DNA of 64,000 bases from Pectobacterium polonicum (lineage in GTDB: Bacteria > Pseudomonadota > Gammaproteobacteria > Enterobacterales > Enterobacteriaceae), in the NCBI RefSeq assembly GCF_005497185.1, contig NZ_RJTN01000010.1, positions 88,230 through 152,229 on the forward strand, written 5' to 3'. This document shows positions 1 through 8,276 of this stretch, one piece after another. The notes beneath the pieces were generated by a model. The model saw only the letters and a list, made by a program, of their open reading frames with translations. It was not told the origin of the DNA and searched no databases. The position numbers were made by a program, and so were the translations under genes. Every line of letters begins with the position of its first letter. Position 1 is the stretch's first letter.

Positions 1-225
1 GTACCGTTGACGATTCGGCGGACGTTCAGCTTTGATTCCGTGTGGGAGGGGAATCGACTGGTGGTGAACAATATCGGGATGAGTAAGAATACCAATGATA
101 ATGCGCCCGATGAGGCGATTCCCATTCTGGCTGAAAATGATGTTATCCAGTTCGAAATGCTGACGAAGCATGCCTATCTGATTAGCACCGTCCAGTCAAA
201 GATGGCATGTAATATCCGCGATTAA
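1..225 (+). CDS. Unrecognised protein, C-terminal part
   Basis: The frame is open from the left edge of the window to a TAA at 223-225, so the gene probably begins outside the window. The visible 74 residues are polar, with no membrane segment and no motif I recognise. A TTG at 7 could serve as a start but has no ribosome binding site in view. The next few hundred bases hold only gene fragments, so this may itself be a remnant. Confidence 0.4.
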   Translation, partial: VPLTIRRTFSFDSVWEGNRLVVNNIGMSKNTNDNAPDEAIPILAENDVIQFEMLTKHAYLISTVQSKMACNIRD

Positions 226-296
226 TGGATGTTGGAACTACACATTAATCGCAATTCAGGGGGTTATCGCTATTTTTGGCGTGCGGCTCATGCGTT

Positions 297-446
297 TCAC
301 AACACGCGTTGTATAAAATCATCAATGTCTTCAATTGCTTGCTTAAAATCAGCGGGAGTAGGGTTAATAACCAGATGATCGGAGTAGCCGTTTAACAACG
401 CACCTAGCTGGCGGGAAACTCGCTGGGTATCGGTATTTTTAAGATC
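297..446 (-). pseudogene. C-terminal remnant of an unrecognised protein
   Basis: About 49 residues read in frame on the minus strand, through RVSRQLGALLNGYSDH and FKQAIEDIDDFIQRVL, to a TGA at 297-299. The composition looks like a real soluble C-terminus. There is no start or N-terminal part, because the frame runs straight into the unrelated membrane-protein fragment on the other strand. This indicates a deletion junction near 445. I cannot name the family. Confidence 0.35.
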
Positions 447-676
447 GTGAGGCACTGGGCTACCTTGCTATCGGTGCCGCTGTTGCCGTCCTGTTTTCAC
501 TGACGATTGTGTATATGGCGCTTAACGGCGGAACCAATGCGGGGCATATCTATTCGGTGATGACCTACATGTGGATGTTTGCAATGAATCTGGATGATGC
601 GCCTGGGCTGTTAGAAAAATACTCGCAGCCCAAAGATATCGGTAAGCGCGTGGATACTGGCGTGGTGACGGGGTGA
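443..676 (+). pseudogene. C-terminal fragment of a polytopic membrane protein (possibly ABC-transporter six-TM type)
   Basis: An open stretch of 77 codons ends at the TGA at 674-676 and starts just after a stop at 440-442. It has no start codon with a ribosome binding site. It contains one clear hydrophobic helix (GYLAIGAAVAVLFSLTIVYM) and then MTYMWMFAMNLDDAPGLL, with a hydrophilic tail. This resembles the end of an ABC-transporter six-transmembrane domain protein, but that family call is from memory and weak. The N-terminal part is missing. Confidence 0.4.
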
Positions 677-772
677 TTCCAGATGCCCGATAGCCTTCTA
701 TGCGATAACGCAATATTGTTTTTAGCATGTAGTAGTAGAATGGCTAGTACAATTTGTTACAGGGAGTTTGTG

Positions 773-1339
773 ATGAGAGTTGGCGTTTTTTGTGGTTCGG
801 CATCAGGTAATTCACCTATCTATATTGAGAAAACTAAACAGATGGGGCATTTCCTTGCCGATTCTGGTGTAGAGATTGTATACGGTGGCGGTAAAGTCGG
901 GCTGATGGGGGAGATTGCGAATTCCGTACTATCCCATGCTGGCACCGCGATCGGCGTGATGCCCAAAGCACTCGTTGAAAAAGAAATTGTGCATCAGGGG
1001 CTGACAGAATTGCATGTTGTTGAAAATATGCATGAACGTAAGAGCAAGATGGCAGAACTATCTGATGCGTTTATTGCACTTCCCGGCGGCGCGGGAACAT
1101 TTGAAGAAATATTCGAGCAATGGACATGGGCACAGTTGGGCATTCACGATAAACCCTGTGCTTTTCTCAACATCGCGGGTTATTTTGATCCCTTGCAAGA
1201 CATGATTAGCGGCATGGTTGAGGCCGGGTTCTTACGTCGTGACTATGCGGATATGCTGCTGTTTTCCGACAGTCCTGAGGCGTTATTAACATTCTTTCAT
1301 GCTTATCAGCCACCAGAAAAGAAATGGACGCAAAAGTAA
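773..1339 (+). CDS. LOG-family (TIGR00730) nucleotide 5'-monophosphate phosphoribohydrolase
   Basis: This 188-residue cytosolic enzyme begins MRVGVFCGSASG and has the family signature PGGAGTFEE at about residues 104-112, preceded by MHERK near 86-90. LOG proteins cleave nucleoside 5'-monophosphates to free base plus ribose 5-phosphate; the plant-like members release cytokinin. The start at 773 has AGGGAG upstream at 761-766. An upstream in-frame ATG at 683 has no such site and would add an unrelated leader. The length is normal for the family. The gene stands alone and ends before a strong terminator at 1421-1454. Confidence 0.88.
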   Translation: MRVGVFCGSASGNSPIYIEKTKQMGHFLADSGVEIVYGGGKVGLMGEIANSVLSHAGTAIGVMPKALVEKEIVHQGLTELHVVENMHERKSKMAELSDAFIALPGGAGTFEEIFEQWTWAQLGIHDKPCAFLNIAGYFDPLQDMISGMVEAGFLRRDYADMLLFSDSPEALLTFFHAYQPPEKKWTQK

Positions 1340-1420
1340 AAGCGCCGATTTTTGTCTGTGTAACCTGTATTTTTAATCTCGCTACATAATGCCTTCTGGT
1401 GTGTAAATAAGAAGCGAGAG

Positions 1421-1454
1421 CTATTTTTGCCGGGGGCATCCTCGGCAAAAATAG
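1421..1454. terminator. Bidirectional terminator between the LOG gene and cueP
   Basis: A perfect 12-bp inverted repeat, CTATTTTTGCCG at 1421-1432 and CGGCAAAAATAG at 1443-1454, encloses a 10-nt loop. T-rich and A-rich arms on each side would let it stop both convergent genes. Confidence 0.75.
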
Positions 1455-1494
1455 GCATGGTGTTTCCTATCGTGCAGTAGATTCGTACTTTTCA

Positions 1495-2046
1495 CTACGC
1501 CTGTTCTTTCAATGGCAATGTCGTCATGCAGGTCTGGCTGTCGCTATAGGTTGCAAACGCTGAGCTTGCCACGCGTCCCTGATAGGTGACGTTAATCGTG
1601 CCTTCAATATTGCGTGGTAACCATACGCCAACAAAACCATTCTGGTGACTACTTAGGGTTTTCTGCACGACAACGTTACCGGCTTTATCCGTGATTTTTA
1701 CGTCAAATGCCGTATTGGCGAGTTCGCCCTGACACCCAGACAAGCTGTGGTTAAAGCAGGGATGGGTTTGCTGAATATAAGGGGCGAATGAGAGATAAAA
1801 TTTATCTCCCAGCGGATAGCTGTATTGCTGCTGCCCATCCGATAATTTCAGTTCTTTGCTGGTAATGGAAGCGCTGTAGGGCAAAGGCCTCGCTTGCGGC
1901 GACCGATCGATAGCATCGACGATCTGCTCGACAGTTTTCCCCGCCAGTCCTTGCTTGGCGAGAAAAGCGTTGGCATCAGTTGTCGCTGCGAAACCATGGC
2001 TGCTTAATGTCAGGCCGAGTAGTACCGCCATCATCTTTATCTTCAT
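1495..2046 (-). CDS. cueP: Periplasmic copper-binding protein CueP
   Basis: This 183-residue protein has a signal peptide (MKIKMMAVLLGLTLSSHGFA, cleaved around residue 21). It has three widely spaced cysteines, C97 (THPC), C105 (SGCQGE) and C173 (QTC), the arrangement of the copper-binding cysteines known in Salmonella CueP. CueP stores copper in the periplasm and can pass it to superoxide dismutase. The gene is monocistronic. A CueR-type promoter with a 19-bp spacer lies directly upstream, which supports both the identification and copper-induced expression through Cu(I)-CueR. Confidence 0.88.
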   Translation of the reverse strand: MKIKMMAVLLGLTLSSHGFAATTDANAFLAKQGLAGKTVEQIVDAIDRSPQARPLPYSASITSKELKLSDGQQQYSYPLGDKFYLSFAPYIQQTHPCFNHSLSGCQGELANTAFDVKITDKAGNVVVQKTLSSHQNGFVGVWLPRNIEGTINVTYQGRVASSAFATYSDSQTCMTTLPLKEQA

Positions 2047-2094
2047 TATTGCTTTCCCCTCAATAGCGTCATTATCTTGAAATAAGATGCTATG

Positions 2095-2125
2095 ACGTTA
2101 CACCTTCCCCCTACGGGAAGGTCAA
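2095..2125 (-). promoter_or_regulatory. CueR-type copper-responsive promoter of cueP
   Basis: Read on the minus strand, TTGACC (2125-2120) is followed by exactly 19 nt and then TAACGT (2100-2095). Between them is the dyad ACCTTCCC-N5-GGGAAGGT (2102-2122 on the plus strand). An over-long 19-bp spacer filled by this dyad is the hallmark of MerR-family CueR promoters such as E. coli copA. Confidence 0.85.
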
Positions 2126-2265
2126 AAGCTTGAGCGTATAGAAAGGTAAATTAATGTATTTGCTAGTTTTTTATTGATTTTGATCAATTTTAAACCATGC
2201 TAAGTGGCGGTGATCTCTGAGCCGTTATTGATGTGGAACATGAACCGGGTTTTCTTAATCCGTGC

Positions 2266-2667
2266 TTACTGACCTGACCAGTAAAACTCGATGCGGATTC
2301 CACTCGGTTCATAGCACATCATATGCATTGCCGGACCACCATTAATCAGAGAAGGCGCGAACTCAATGTTGATCTTATGGGCGGATAATTTCTCAAGGAT
2401 CTCAAACAGCGCGGCTTTGTTATCAACCTTAATCGCAAGATGATGCAAACCGACATTGTTTTTTCGATCGAACTGGACAGGTTCGCTGGCTTGTACCTGC
2501 CAAAGCGTTAGCATCACCGTTCCGTCGCTGACAAAAATAGCAGGGTAATCCTCTCTTCGTTTCACTTCTTGCCAACCCAGCAGTTCGGTGAAGAAATGTG
2601 CGCTTTCTTCCAATGCTGATACCGTCAAACCAATATGGTGAGCGCCTTGCGTTACTGGTGAATTCAT
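2266..2667 (-). CDS. VOC-superfamily (glyoxalase/dioxygenase-like) protein
   Basis: This 133-residue single-domain protein has the VOC pattern. An N-terminal HHIGLTVSALEESAHFF strand-helix carries a metal-ligand His, a central HHLAIKVDN holds a second His, and a C-terminal GIRIEFYW has an acidic ligand. The fold binds a divalent metal; the substrate is unknown. The start at 2667 is preferred over 2697 because GAGGAAGT lies just upstream. The gene follows tetR on the same strand after an 85-nt gap and is probably cotranscribed with it, so it likely belongs to the same regulon as the HPP gene. Confidence 0.85.
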   Translation of the reverse strand: MNSPVTQGAHHIGLTVSALEESAHFFTELLGWQEVKRREDYPAIFVSDGTVMLTLWQVQASEPVQFDRKNNVGLHHLAIKVDNKAALFEILEKLSAHKINIEFAPSLINGGPAMHMMCYEPSGIRIEFYWSGQ

Positions 2668-2752
2668 AGTGACTTCCTCAATTAAAGACAACATCAATGG
2701 TGACTACTCGTTCGTCGGTTTGCTTTGCCGATGTGCGGTAGGCACCGCGTTA

Positions 2753-3325
2753 TTACTGGCTGAGAGAAGGATGAGATAATGCTAAGAACTTCGCGTGTCG
2801 GCGATAAACATCCTCGCTGCTGGCTACGCCGATAAATTCCGCTCTCACGATCATGCCTTCAAGAAACGTCATGATAGCTTCGGCTTTATATTCCTTGTCT
2901 GCTTCTTCGGGCGTGAAGATTGACAGTAGGAATGACTTGAGCCAGGTTTTATGGCGCAACGCTAGAGCCGTAATGGCTTCATCTTGCCCTTTAAATTCAG
3001 CCAGCGCATGCATGAACATACATCCTTTAAAGCTTGCGGTTCGGAACCAGGAAAAATGCCAATCCATCACGGCATCGAGGCGACTTTCCGCGTCTTTACC
3101 CCCTGATACTACGTGAGTTAGTCCTTCCTCAAAATGCGTATGCCGACGAATCAGTACGGCTTCAATCAGCTTGTTTTTTGAACCGAAATGGCGATACATG
3201 GAGGTCTTGGAGACTTCCGCCTTATCTCGAATTAAATCTACGCCAACGGCGGTATAGCCAAATTCATTAAATAGCGCTTCTGCGATATCTAGAATGTGCT
3301 CTTTCTTACCCACGCTCTCTTTCAT
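2753..3325 (-). CDS. TetR/AcrR-family transcriptional regulator
   Basis: This 190-residue protein has an N-terminal helix-turn-helix: ILDIAEALFNEFGYTAVGVD, then VSKTSMYRHFGSKNKLI at about residues 38-55. The C-terminal all-helical part has a TetR_C-like WHFSWF segment. It is divergent from the HPP gene at 3458. Two copies of GTACAGATCTGTAC lie in the shared intergenic region, so autoregulation plus repression of the HPP gene is the simplest model. The ligand is unknown. Confidence 0.9.
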   Translation of the reverse strand: MKESVGKKEHILDIAEALFNEFGYTAVGVDLIRDKAEVSKTSMYRHFGSKNKLIEAVLIRRHTHFEEGLTHVVSGGKDAESRLDAVMDWHFSWFRTASFKGCMFMHALAEFKGQDEAITALALRHKTWLKSFLLSIFTPEEADKEYKAEAIMTFLEGMIVRAEFIGVASSEDVYRRHAKFLALSHPSLSQ

Positions 3326-3358
3326 CGTTTTTCTTCATCGGTAATAGGTTGATTTTTT

Positions 3359-3405
3359 GTGTACAGATCTGTACTGTTCTTTTGTGAGTGTACAGATCTG
3401 TACAC
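3359..3405. promoter_or_regulatory. Tandem palindromic operators of the divergent TetR regulator
   Basis: The perfect 14-bp palindrome GTACAGATCTGTAC occurs at 3361-3374 and 3390-3403. The second copy extends to an 18-bp palindrome, GTGTACAGATCTGTACAC, at 3388-3405. The centres are 29 bp apart, between tetR (minus) and the HPP gene (plus). Identical dyads of this kind in a divergent tetR intergenic region are typical TetR-family operators. Confidence 0.8.
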
Positions 3406-3457
3406 TCAATATAGCACAGCAATTTCATAAAACTCACATTTTTTATCGGGGATGACA

Positions 3458-3991
3458 ATGAAGAGACTCAGAGGCGGCGGTGCTTTGCCACCAAAACCAA
3501 CAATTATGCAGTTGATGAAAGGGTTAATTGGCGGAAGTGTGGGGATTCTATTCCTAAGCTACTTAGGGCAATCCACTGGCGCACCCTGGTTGATGGCACC
3601 TTTTGGCGCAACGTGCGTTATTTTATTTGCTGCGTCAGCGTCGCCTTTCGCGCAGCCAAGAAACGTAATTGGAGGACATTTCATTACATCAGCCGTAGGT
3701 CTAATTGCTTTATATGGATTCGGTGACACGATCGTTGTTTTGTCACTCGCGGTTGGTGTGGCGACGATGTTGATGCAATATTTTCGTGCGGTTCACCCAC
3801 CAGCTGGCGCTAACCCACTAGTCATTATTCTGGCAGGGAAAAGCGCCGTGGGGTTTGAGTTCTTAGTCACGCCCGTTCTGCTAGGGAGCGTTGTGCTGGT
3901 GGCGATCGCCGCTGTGATCAACAACTACGCTGAGGAAAACAACTGGCCTACGTACTGGCACGGCATTGGTCTGCGTAAGCGCCAACCCTGA
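3458..3991 (+). CDS. HPP-family integral membrane protein
   Basis: This 177-residue inner-membrane protein has about four to five transmembrane helices and the motif that names the family, AVHPPAGANP, near residue 125. Another conserved stretch, GAPWLMAPFGATCV, lies near residue 45. Some HPP proteins are linked to nitrite transport in plastids; the bacterial role is not settled. CGGGGA at 3447-3452 favours the ATG at 3458, though an ATG six bases earlier (3452) is possible. The gene is probably repressed by the divergent TetR protein through the two upstream palindromes. Confidence 0.87.
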   Translation: MKRLRGGGALPPKPTIMQLMKGLIGGSVGILFLSYLGQSTGAPWLMAPFGATCVILFAASASPFAQPRNVIGGHFITSAVGLIALYGFGDTIVVLSLAVGVATMLMQYFRAVHPPAGANPLVIILAGKSAVGFEFLVTPVLLGSVVLVAIAAVINNYAEENNWPTYWHGIGLRKRQP

Positions 3992-4008
3992 GATGGTCTA
4001 CCTCAGGG

Positions 4009-4257
4009 ATGAGGCGGGTCGTTAGATGTTCTTTGATGTGGGGTGTTTTCTTTCTAATTCAGTGTGGTGCGGCTAGCCAGAGAACATTTGAAAAACGTGG
4101 CTACACGGACGCCTTTCATGCACAGATCGCACACGGGATTTTTGACTACTGCGGTGCGCCAGTGATGACATCTAAGATGATGTTGATGCCGGAATCAGGA
4201 ACACCGGAAGCGTGTATCGATGCCGTTCGCCATATTGGCGAAAATGTTTTTCGGTAA
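4009..4257 (+). pseudogene. C-terminal remnant of a flavodoxin-fold NAD(P)H oxidoreductase
   Basis: The last 55 or so residues, GYTDAFHAQIAHGIFDYCG onward, look like the C-terminal helix-strand part of the NAD(P)H quinone oxidoreductase (KefF/YwrO-like) family. The first 25 codons are unlike that family and there is no flavin-binding N-terminal half. Normal members are about 190 residues. I read it as a truncated gene with a chance upstream extension. Confidence 0.45.
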
Positions 4258-4552
4258 TTTTTTCATTGAGCCTACGTTTCGTATCATCGCTGAATTGACA
4301 AGGGCATGCCATACGTGTGGAAAACTTCTATATGCTATTTGATAATCCATGCTGGAGCATGAAGGAGATTATTAATGAATACATCTTTCAATCAGTTATC
4401 TGTCAGAATGGAACGTGGTGCAGAATGTCGAAAGATATGAACGATACGCTTAACTTAAGCAGATTCATCATCGTGGATATGAATAAAGTAAAAACCAGCC
4501 ATCCGGTCTTTGCAATTAGAGAAAACACAGTGCCGCATGGCTAAATTTCGTT

Positions 4553-4590
4553 AATACTGTTATTAAAAACATGTTATTAATAACAGTATT
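4553..4590. repeat. 14-bp perfect inverted repeat
   Basis: AATACTGTTATTAA (4553-4566) and TTAATAACAGTATT (4577-4590) are perfect inverted copies around a 10-nt spacer. No T-tract follows, so it looks more like an operator or mobile-element end than a terminator. No gene next to it explains it. Confidence 0.5.
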
Positions 4591-4689
4591 GACATGGTTT
4601 TTAAAACCCGTAAATTGGTTATCAATAGCAGTAAGTTTTCAGTCTGCTGTTATATTAAAGACAACGAACATGTTCTTTAATAAGTATTT

Positions 4690-4906
4690 TTGCGATAAAG
4701 GCCACGACGTGTTTTTGTATGGGGAATCGGTGTTGAGAAAAATTTATATTCTCACTCGATGATGCTTTAAGGCCACGTAGTCAGTACCGACAATCGCAAA
4801 AAATGGGGCGAAAGCGCGATGATGTAAGGCTATGATTTAGCGTTATTGTTTGCGATAGGTTGTGATTGAGTTATGTGTAAAATATCGCAACGAGAGTAAG
4901 GCCACG
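4690..4906 (+). repeat. Four dispersed copies of a TAAGGCCACG-like repeat
   Basis: The motif, usually preceded by a CGAT or GCGAT sequence, occurs near 4697-4706, 4768-4777, 4824-4834 (as TAAGGCTATG) and 4897-4906. Spacing is about 55-75 bp. The copies are short and imperfect. They may be remains of a decayed repeat family or binding sites. Confidence 0.4.
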
Positions 4907-5131
4907 CATCAAAGAGTATATATCGCGATGGGGGATGTACCTGCTAACCGCCTATCTTTAAGTGTCTGGTAAGGTTGGTGGGGTGTTTAAACCAGCAAAT
5001 ATATGGGAGGTTTTAGCTATTTTTTTAATACCCAATATTATCTGTGATAAACGCGTACATTTGAGGCAGTATCAATAGTAGTAAGACGTTACTAAGTCAA
5101 TGAATGTTAAATATTAAGTCTGTAGTACCTT

Positions 5132-5161
5132 AAAAGCCCTGGCTATGCAGTCAGGGCTTTT
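5132..5161. terminator. Rho-independent terminator hairpin
   Basis: AAAAGCCCTG (5132-5141) pairs with CAGGGCTTTT (5152-5161) across a 10-nt loop, giving a bidirectional terminator. On the minus strand it follows the GNAT gene at 5297. On the plus strand nothing recognisable precedes it, which leaves room for a small transcript. Confidence 0.7.
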
Positions 5162-5296
5162 ATCATTTTATATCTAACTATCAGAGAGTCACTTTTTCGG
5201 CTAACAGAACGTTAACTTTTATGCTTTCTTTTTGTGCAAGGGAATTATTTATTGAAACCATTAGCATATACTCGATCAACCCACTTAAAGCAGCCC

Positions 5297-5803
5297 TTAT
5301 AGCAATTTATAAAAGAAGGTTGTGCCATCGAGAGTACCAGCGGAGCTACGAGCAAACTGTGGGATTTGACCTGCTTCCTGATAGCCCGATTTGCGATACA
5401 AAATAGAGGCTGTGTCATTAGTTCGGGTATCAAGGACGAGCAGGGTACGCTGATTGGCTTGTGCCTGACGTTCCACTTCAGCCATTAACTGCTGAGCAAT
5501 GCCGCGTTGACGAAATGCCGTATGCACCATCAGTTTTTCTACTTCAGCACGGTGGCTGCCATTTTTCTTTGGACAATAGCTAATCTGTACTGCACCCGTG
5601 ATGCGTCCCGCGTCACGCGCTACCAATAACGTACGACCACCTTCAGCCAGATCGGCGGCAACCCCCTGCCAATAGCGTTCTGCTTCACCGGGTTCCAGTG
5701 GTGCAACAAAACCGATGGACGCTCCACTTTCCACACAATCGTTTAATAAGACAGCTAACTCATCATAGCTTTCTGACAGCGTACTCAATTGTTCAATTTT
5801 CAT
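5297..5803 (-). CDS. GNAT-family N-acetyltransferase
   Basis: This 168-residue protein has the acetyl-CoA binding core of GNAT enzymes: AEVEKLMVHTAFRQRGIAQQL (motif A, R-Q-R-G-I-A) around residues 87-107, then LVLDTRTNDTASILYRKSGY. The substrate cannot be told from sequence; the long N-terminal part resembles small-molecule acetyltransferases. The start at 5803 is chosen because AAGGA lies just upstream. An ATG at 5938 would add 45 residues with no family resemblance. It is monocistronic. Confidence 0.87.
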   Translation of the reverse strand: MKIEQLSTLSESYDELAVLLNDCVESGASIGFVAPLEPGEAERYWQGVAADLAEGGRTLLVARDAGRITGAVQISYCPKKNGSHRAEVEKLMVHTAFRQRGIAQQLMAEVERQAQANQRTLLVLDTRTNDTASILYRKSGYQEAGQIPQFARSSAGTLDGTTFFYKLL

Positions 5804-5936
5804 ATGTCCTTGCCTCTCAAAGTACAAACTTGGGATAAAGAAACCAACATCTTCCCTGACATTTTCATCTACGCTTTTACCAAAACAAGCTCTGGTCCAC
5901 GCTAGATTCAGCGCCGCAGACGGTGTGGCTGGCCGC

Positions 5937-6047
5937 ATGAATGAGCAAGGCTGTTATCCCACCGATATTATTGCGGTGTTGAAAACGCGAGGAAGATTAC
6001 TGGCAGCAGTTTCACGTAAAGCTGGGCTGGTGCCTTTAAATAAGTGA
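5937..6047 (+). pseudogene. Truncated Ner/Nlp-like DNA-binding protein
   Basis: The frame reads YPTDIIAVLKTRGRLLAAVS and RKAGLVPLNK before a stop. It aligns with the first half of the intact Ner/Nlp-like protein at 8277 (HPADIIAGLRKKGTTLAAVS, RASGLASSTL). The second half of the helix-turn-helix and the tail are missing, so it is a decayed paralogue about 2.3 kb from the intact copy. Confidence 0.7.
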
Positions 6048-6298
6048 TGCAGAATTCGGGGGCATCCAGTTCTCTATTAAGTTGAAATGTAGCATAAATT
6101 TTAAGCGTTGGTGTTGTCAATAACCGCAATGTAACCCGTATTTCTATAGATAGATCAGAATGATATGGCTCGTGTGATAAAGAAATGCCCGGTTAGTTCC
6201 TTCGGTTCGATTCCCTATGATATCGATAAATCGTAATGACATCAGCGTTACGTTTGCTGTATGATTAATATCCAGAGAGTATGACGGAGGATAACATC

Positions 6299-7083
<785 letters not shown>

Positions 7084-7108
7084 AATTGATACCGCGCTCA
7101 TAAATTCC

Positions 7109-7348
7109 CTAAAAATGAATGGTCCGTTTTGCTGGGATACTTACAAGTTCAGTTGTCATCAGCCGATAATCTTCGCCGTCGATGCCGATCAGAGGGAACA
7201 GCGTTTTATTCACTTTCTCAGACAGGTGATGTGATTCGATAAGCGGAATGACCATACGCCGCTTGGGTGTCTCGACAATATCGCTTTGTACATCGACAAA
7301 TATTTTGTAGTGACTGGCGCGTTTGTATTGATAAACAATGAATTGCAT
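7109..7348 (-). CDS. ccdB: CcdB gyrase toxin, C-terminally truncated
   Basis: Residues 1-68 match CcdB closely ([40 protein letters not shown]). Full-length CcdB is about 101 residues and ends with the helix and Trp-Gly-Ile tail that poison DNA gyrase. Here the frame ends after 79 residues with an unrelated KRTIHF tail, and the sequence beyond encodes nothing like the missing helix. The toxin is therefore probably inactive. The ATG at 7348 overlaps the region just after the ccdA stop at 7351-7353, as usual for the operon. Confidence 0.82.
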   Translation of the reverse strand: MQFIVYQYKRASHYKIFVDVQSDIVETPKRRMVIPLIESHHLSEKVNKTLFPLIGIDGEDYRLMTTELVSIPAKRTIHF

Positions 7349-7350
7349 GA

Positions 7351-7569
7351 TCACCAATTCCTGTTTTCATCTGCAAAGGAGCCATTCTGCGCGATAAATC
7401 GGGCGACTTCTTCCATCCCTTCGCGGTTTTCCTTCTTCCACTCTTCAGCCTTGATACGGCGGGCTTCTTTGCCAATGGCGTCATTCACCAGCCCGGAAAT
7501 ATTGACTCCGGCAGCACTCAGAATCTGATAATTGTCTTTGTCCACGGTAATGCTAATCCGGTGTTTCAT
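7351..7569 (-). CDS. ccdA: CcdA antitoxin
   Basis: This 72-residue protein has an N-terminal ribbon-helix-helix ([30 protein letters not shown]) and the C-terminal [20 protein letters not shown] arm ending FADENRNW, both typical of CcdA. It represses its operon and binds CcdB. It appears complete although its partner is truncated, so it may now act only as a DNA-binding protein or as an anti-addiction factor against other CcdB toxins. Confidence 0.9.
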   Translation of the reverse strand: MKHRISITVDKDNYQILSAAGVNISGLVNDAIGKEARRIKAEEWKKENREGMEEVARFIAQNGSFADENRNW

Positions 7570-7583
7570 TGTAGTGCTCCTCT

Positions 7584-7832
7584 TTAACCAAGCGCTTTAT
7601 ATTTTGCAGGGATCTTAGCAATAATGCTGGCGGGGTCTAGAGAAAGTAAACGAGCGATATGAATAAATTCTACGATGTCTAACCTTCTTTCCCCGTTCTC
7701 AACTTTGGCGATAAACGATTGGGGACGATCCAGCGCGAGCGCCAAGTTTCCCTGCGTGATCCCTTTGGCAATGCGTGCTTCACGTAATGCCTTGATAACG
7801 ATTTGATATTCATCAGAGTAAACAGAAGCCAT
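7584..7832 (-). CDS. XRE-family helix-turn-helix regulator (copy 1)
   Basis: This 82-residue single-domain Cro/CI-type protein has LREARIAKGITQGNLALALD and RPQSFIAKVENGERRLDIVE, a full HTH_3 fold. It is about 70% identical by eye to the protein at 7918-8172. A palindrome, TTATCCCAAAATGGGATAA, lies 49 bp upstream of the start and recurs before the second copy, so both likely bind the same operators and regulate themselves and each other. Confidence 0.88.
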   Translation of the reverse strand: MASVYSDEYQIVIKALREARIAKGITQGNLALALDRPQSFIAKVENGERRLDIVEFIHIARLLSLDPASIIAKIPAKYKALG

Positions 7833-7880
7833 CGATTCAACCCCATAAAATTTGGGATCAAATATCAGTCGCTCACTGTT

Positions 7881-7899
7881 TTATCCCAAAATGGGATAA
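7881..7899. promoter_or_regulatory. XRE operator upstream of copy 1
   Basis: The palindrome TTATCCCAAAATGGGATAA has 8-bp arms around AAA and is identical to the one at 8224-8242. A further half site (TTTGGGAT) sits at 7850-7857, near the start codon. Its repetition before both XRE paralogues marks it as their operator. Confidence 0.75.
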
Positions 7900-7917
7900 G
7901 TGGTTTTTTTGTGTTGA

Positions 7918-8172
7918 TTACTTAATGCTATCTGTCTGTATTTTATGCGCTATTTTTTCTAAAACTGTGGAAGCGTCTACAGATAACAGGTGAGCGATGT
8001 GGATAAATTCAACAACATCCAGCCTACGTTCCCCATTCTCGATTTTGGCTACAAAAGACTGAGGTCGACCTAAAGCGTTGGCCAAATTTTCTTGGGTTAT
8101 GCCTTTTTCGATTCTGGCCTCTCGCAGTATTTTTATAACTGATTGATATTCATCTGAATAAATCGATGCCAT
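7918..8172 (-). CDS. XRE-family helix-turn-helix regulator (copy 2)
   Basis: This 84-residue paralogue of the 7584 gene has the same layout: LREARIEKGITQENLANALG then RPQSFVAKIENGERRLDVVE. The start MASIYSDEY at 8172 matches the start of copy 1, so the longer frame from 8211 is not used. The two genes are tandem on the minus strand, each with its own copy of the 19-bp palindrome, which shows that gene and operator were duplicated together. Confidence 0.88.
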   Translation of the reverse strand: MASIYSDEYQSVIKILREARIEKGITQENLANALGRPQSFVAKIENGERRLDVVEFIHIAHLLSVDASTVLEKIAHKIQTDSIK

Positions 8173-8223
8173 TTTGGTGACCTTGCTTAATATCCCAAAA
8201 TCGAATATCAATCATTTCTCTTT

Positions 8224-8242
8224 TTATCCCAAAATGGGATAA
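8224..8242. promoter_or_regulatory. XRE operator between copy 2 and the divergent Ner/Nlp gene
   Basis: TTATCCCAAAATGGGATAA occurs here and is followed by a third half site, TGGGATA, at 8244-8250. It lies between the minus-strand XRE gene (start 8172) and the plus-strand Ner/Nlp gene (start 8277), so the XRE protein probably controls both. Confidence 0.75.
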
Positions 8243-8276
8243 TTGGGATAATTCATCATAGGGAGAGGTAAGAGAA

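Larger units (their letters stand above)
4258..5131. other. Long gene-poor stretch with small remnants and short repeats
   Basis: I see no convincing gene here. A strong ribosome binding site (AAGGAG, 4361-4366) precedes an ATG at 4375, but that frame stops after 21 codons at 4440. A neighbouring frame then reads LSRFIIVDMNKVKTSHPVF, faintly like the start of a HydN-type ferredoxin that has lost its cysteines. The rest is AT-rich, with the inverted repeat and the TAAGGCCACG copies listed separately. Confidence 0.4.

Noticed and set aside
4317..4762. Two open frames of 75 and 63 codons
   Set aside because: They have weak starts, AT-rich composition and no recognisable product; the second begins inside the inverted repeat.
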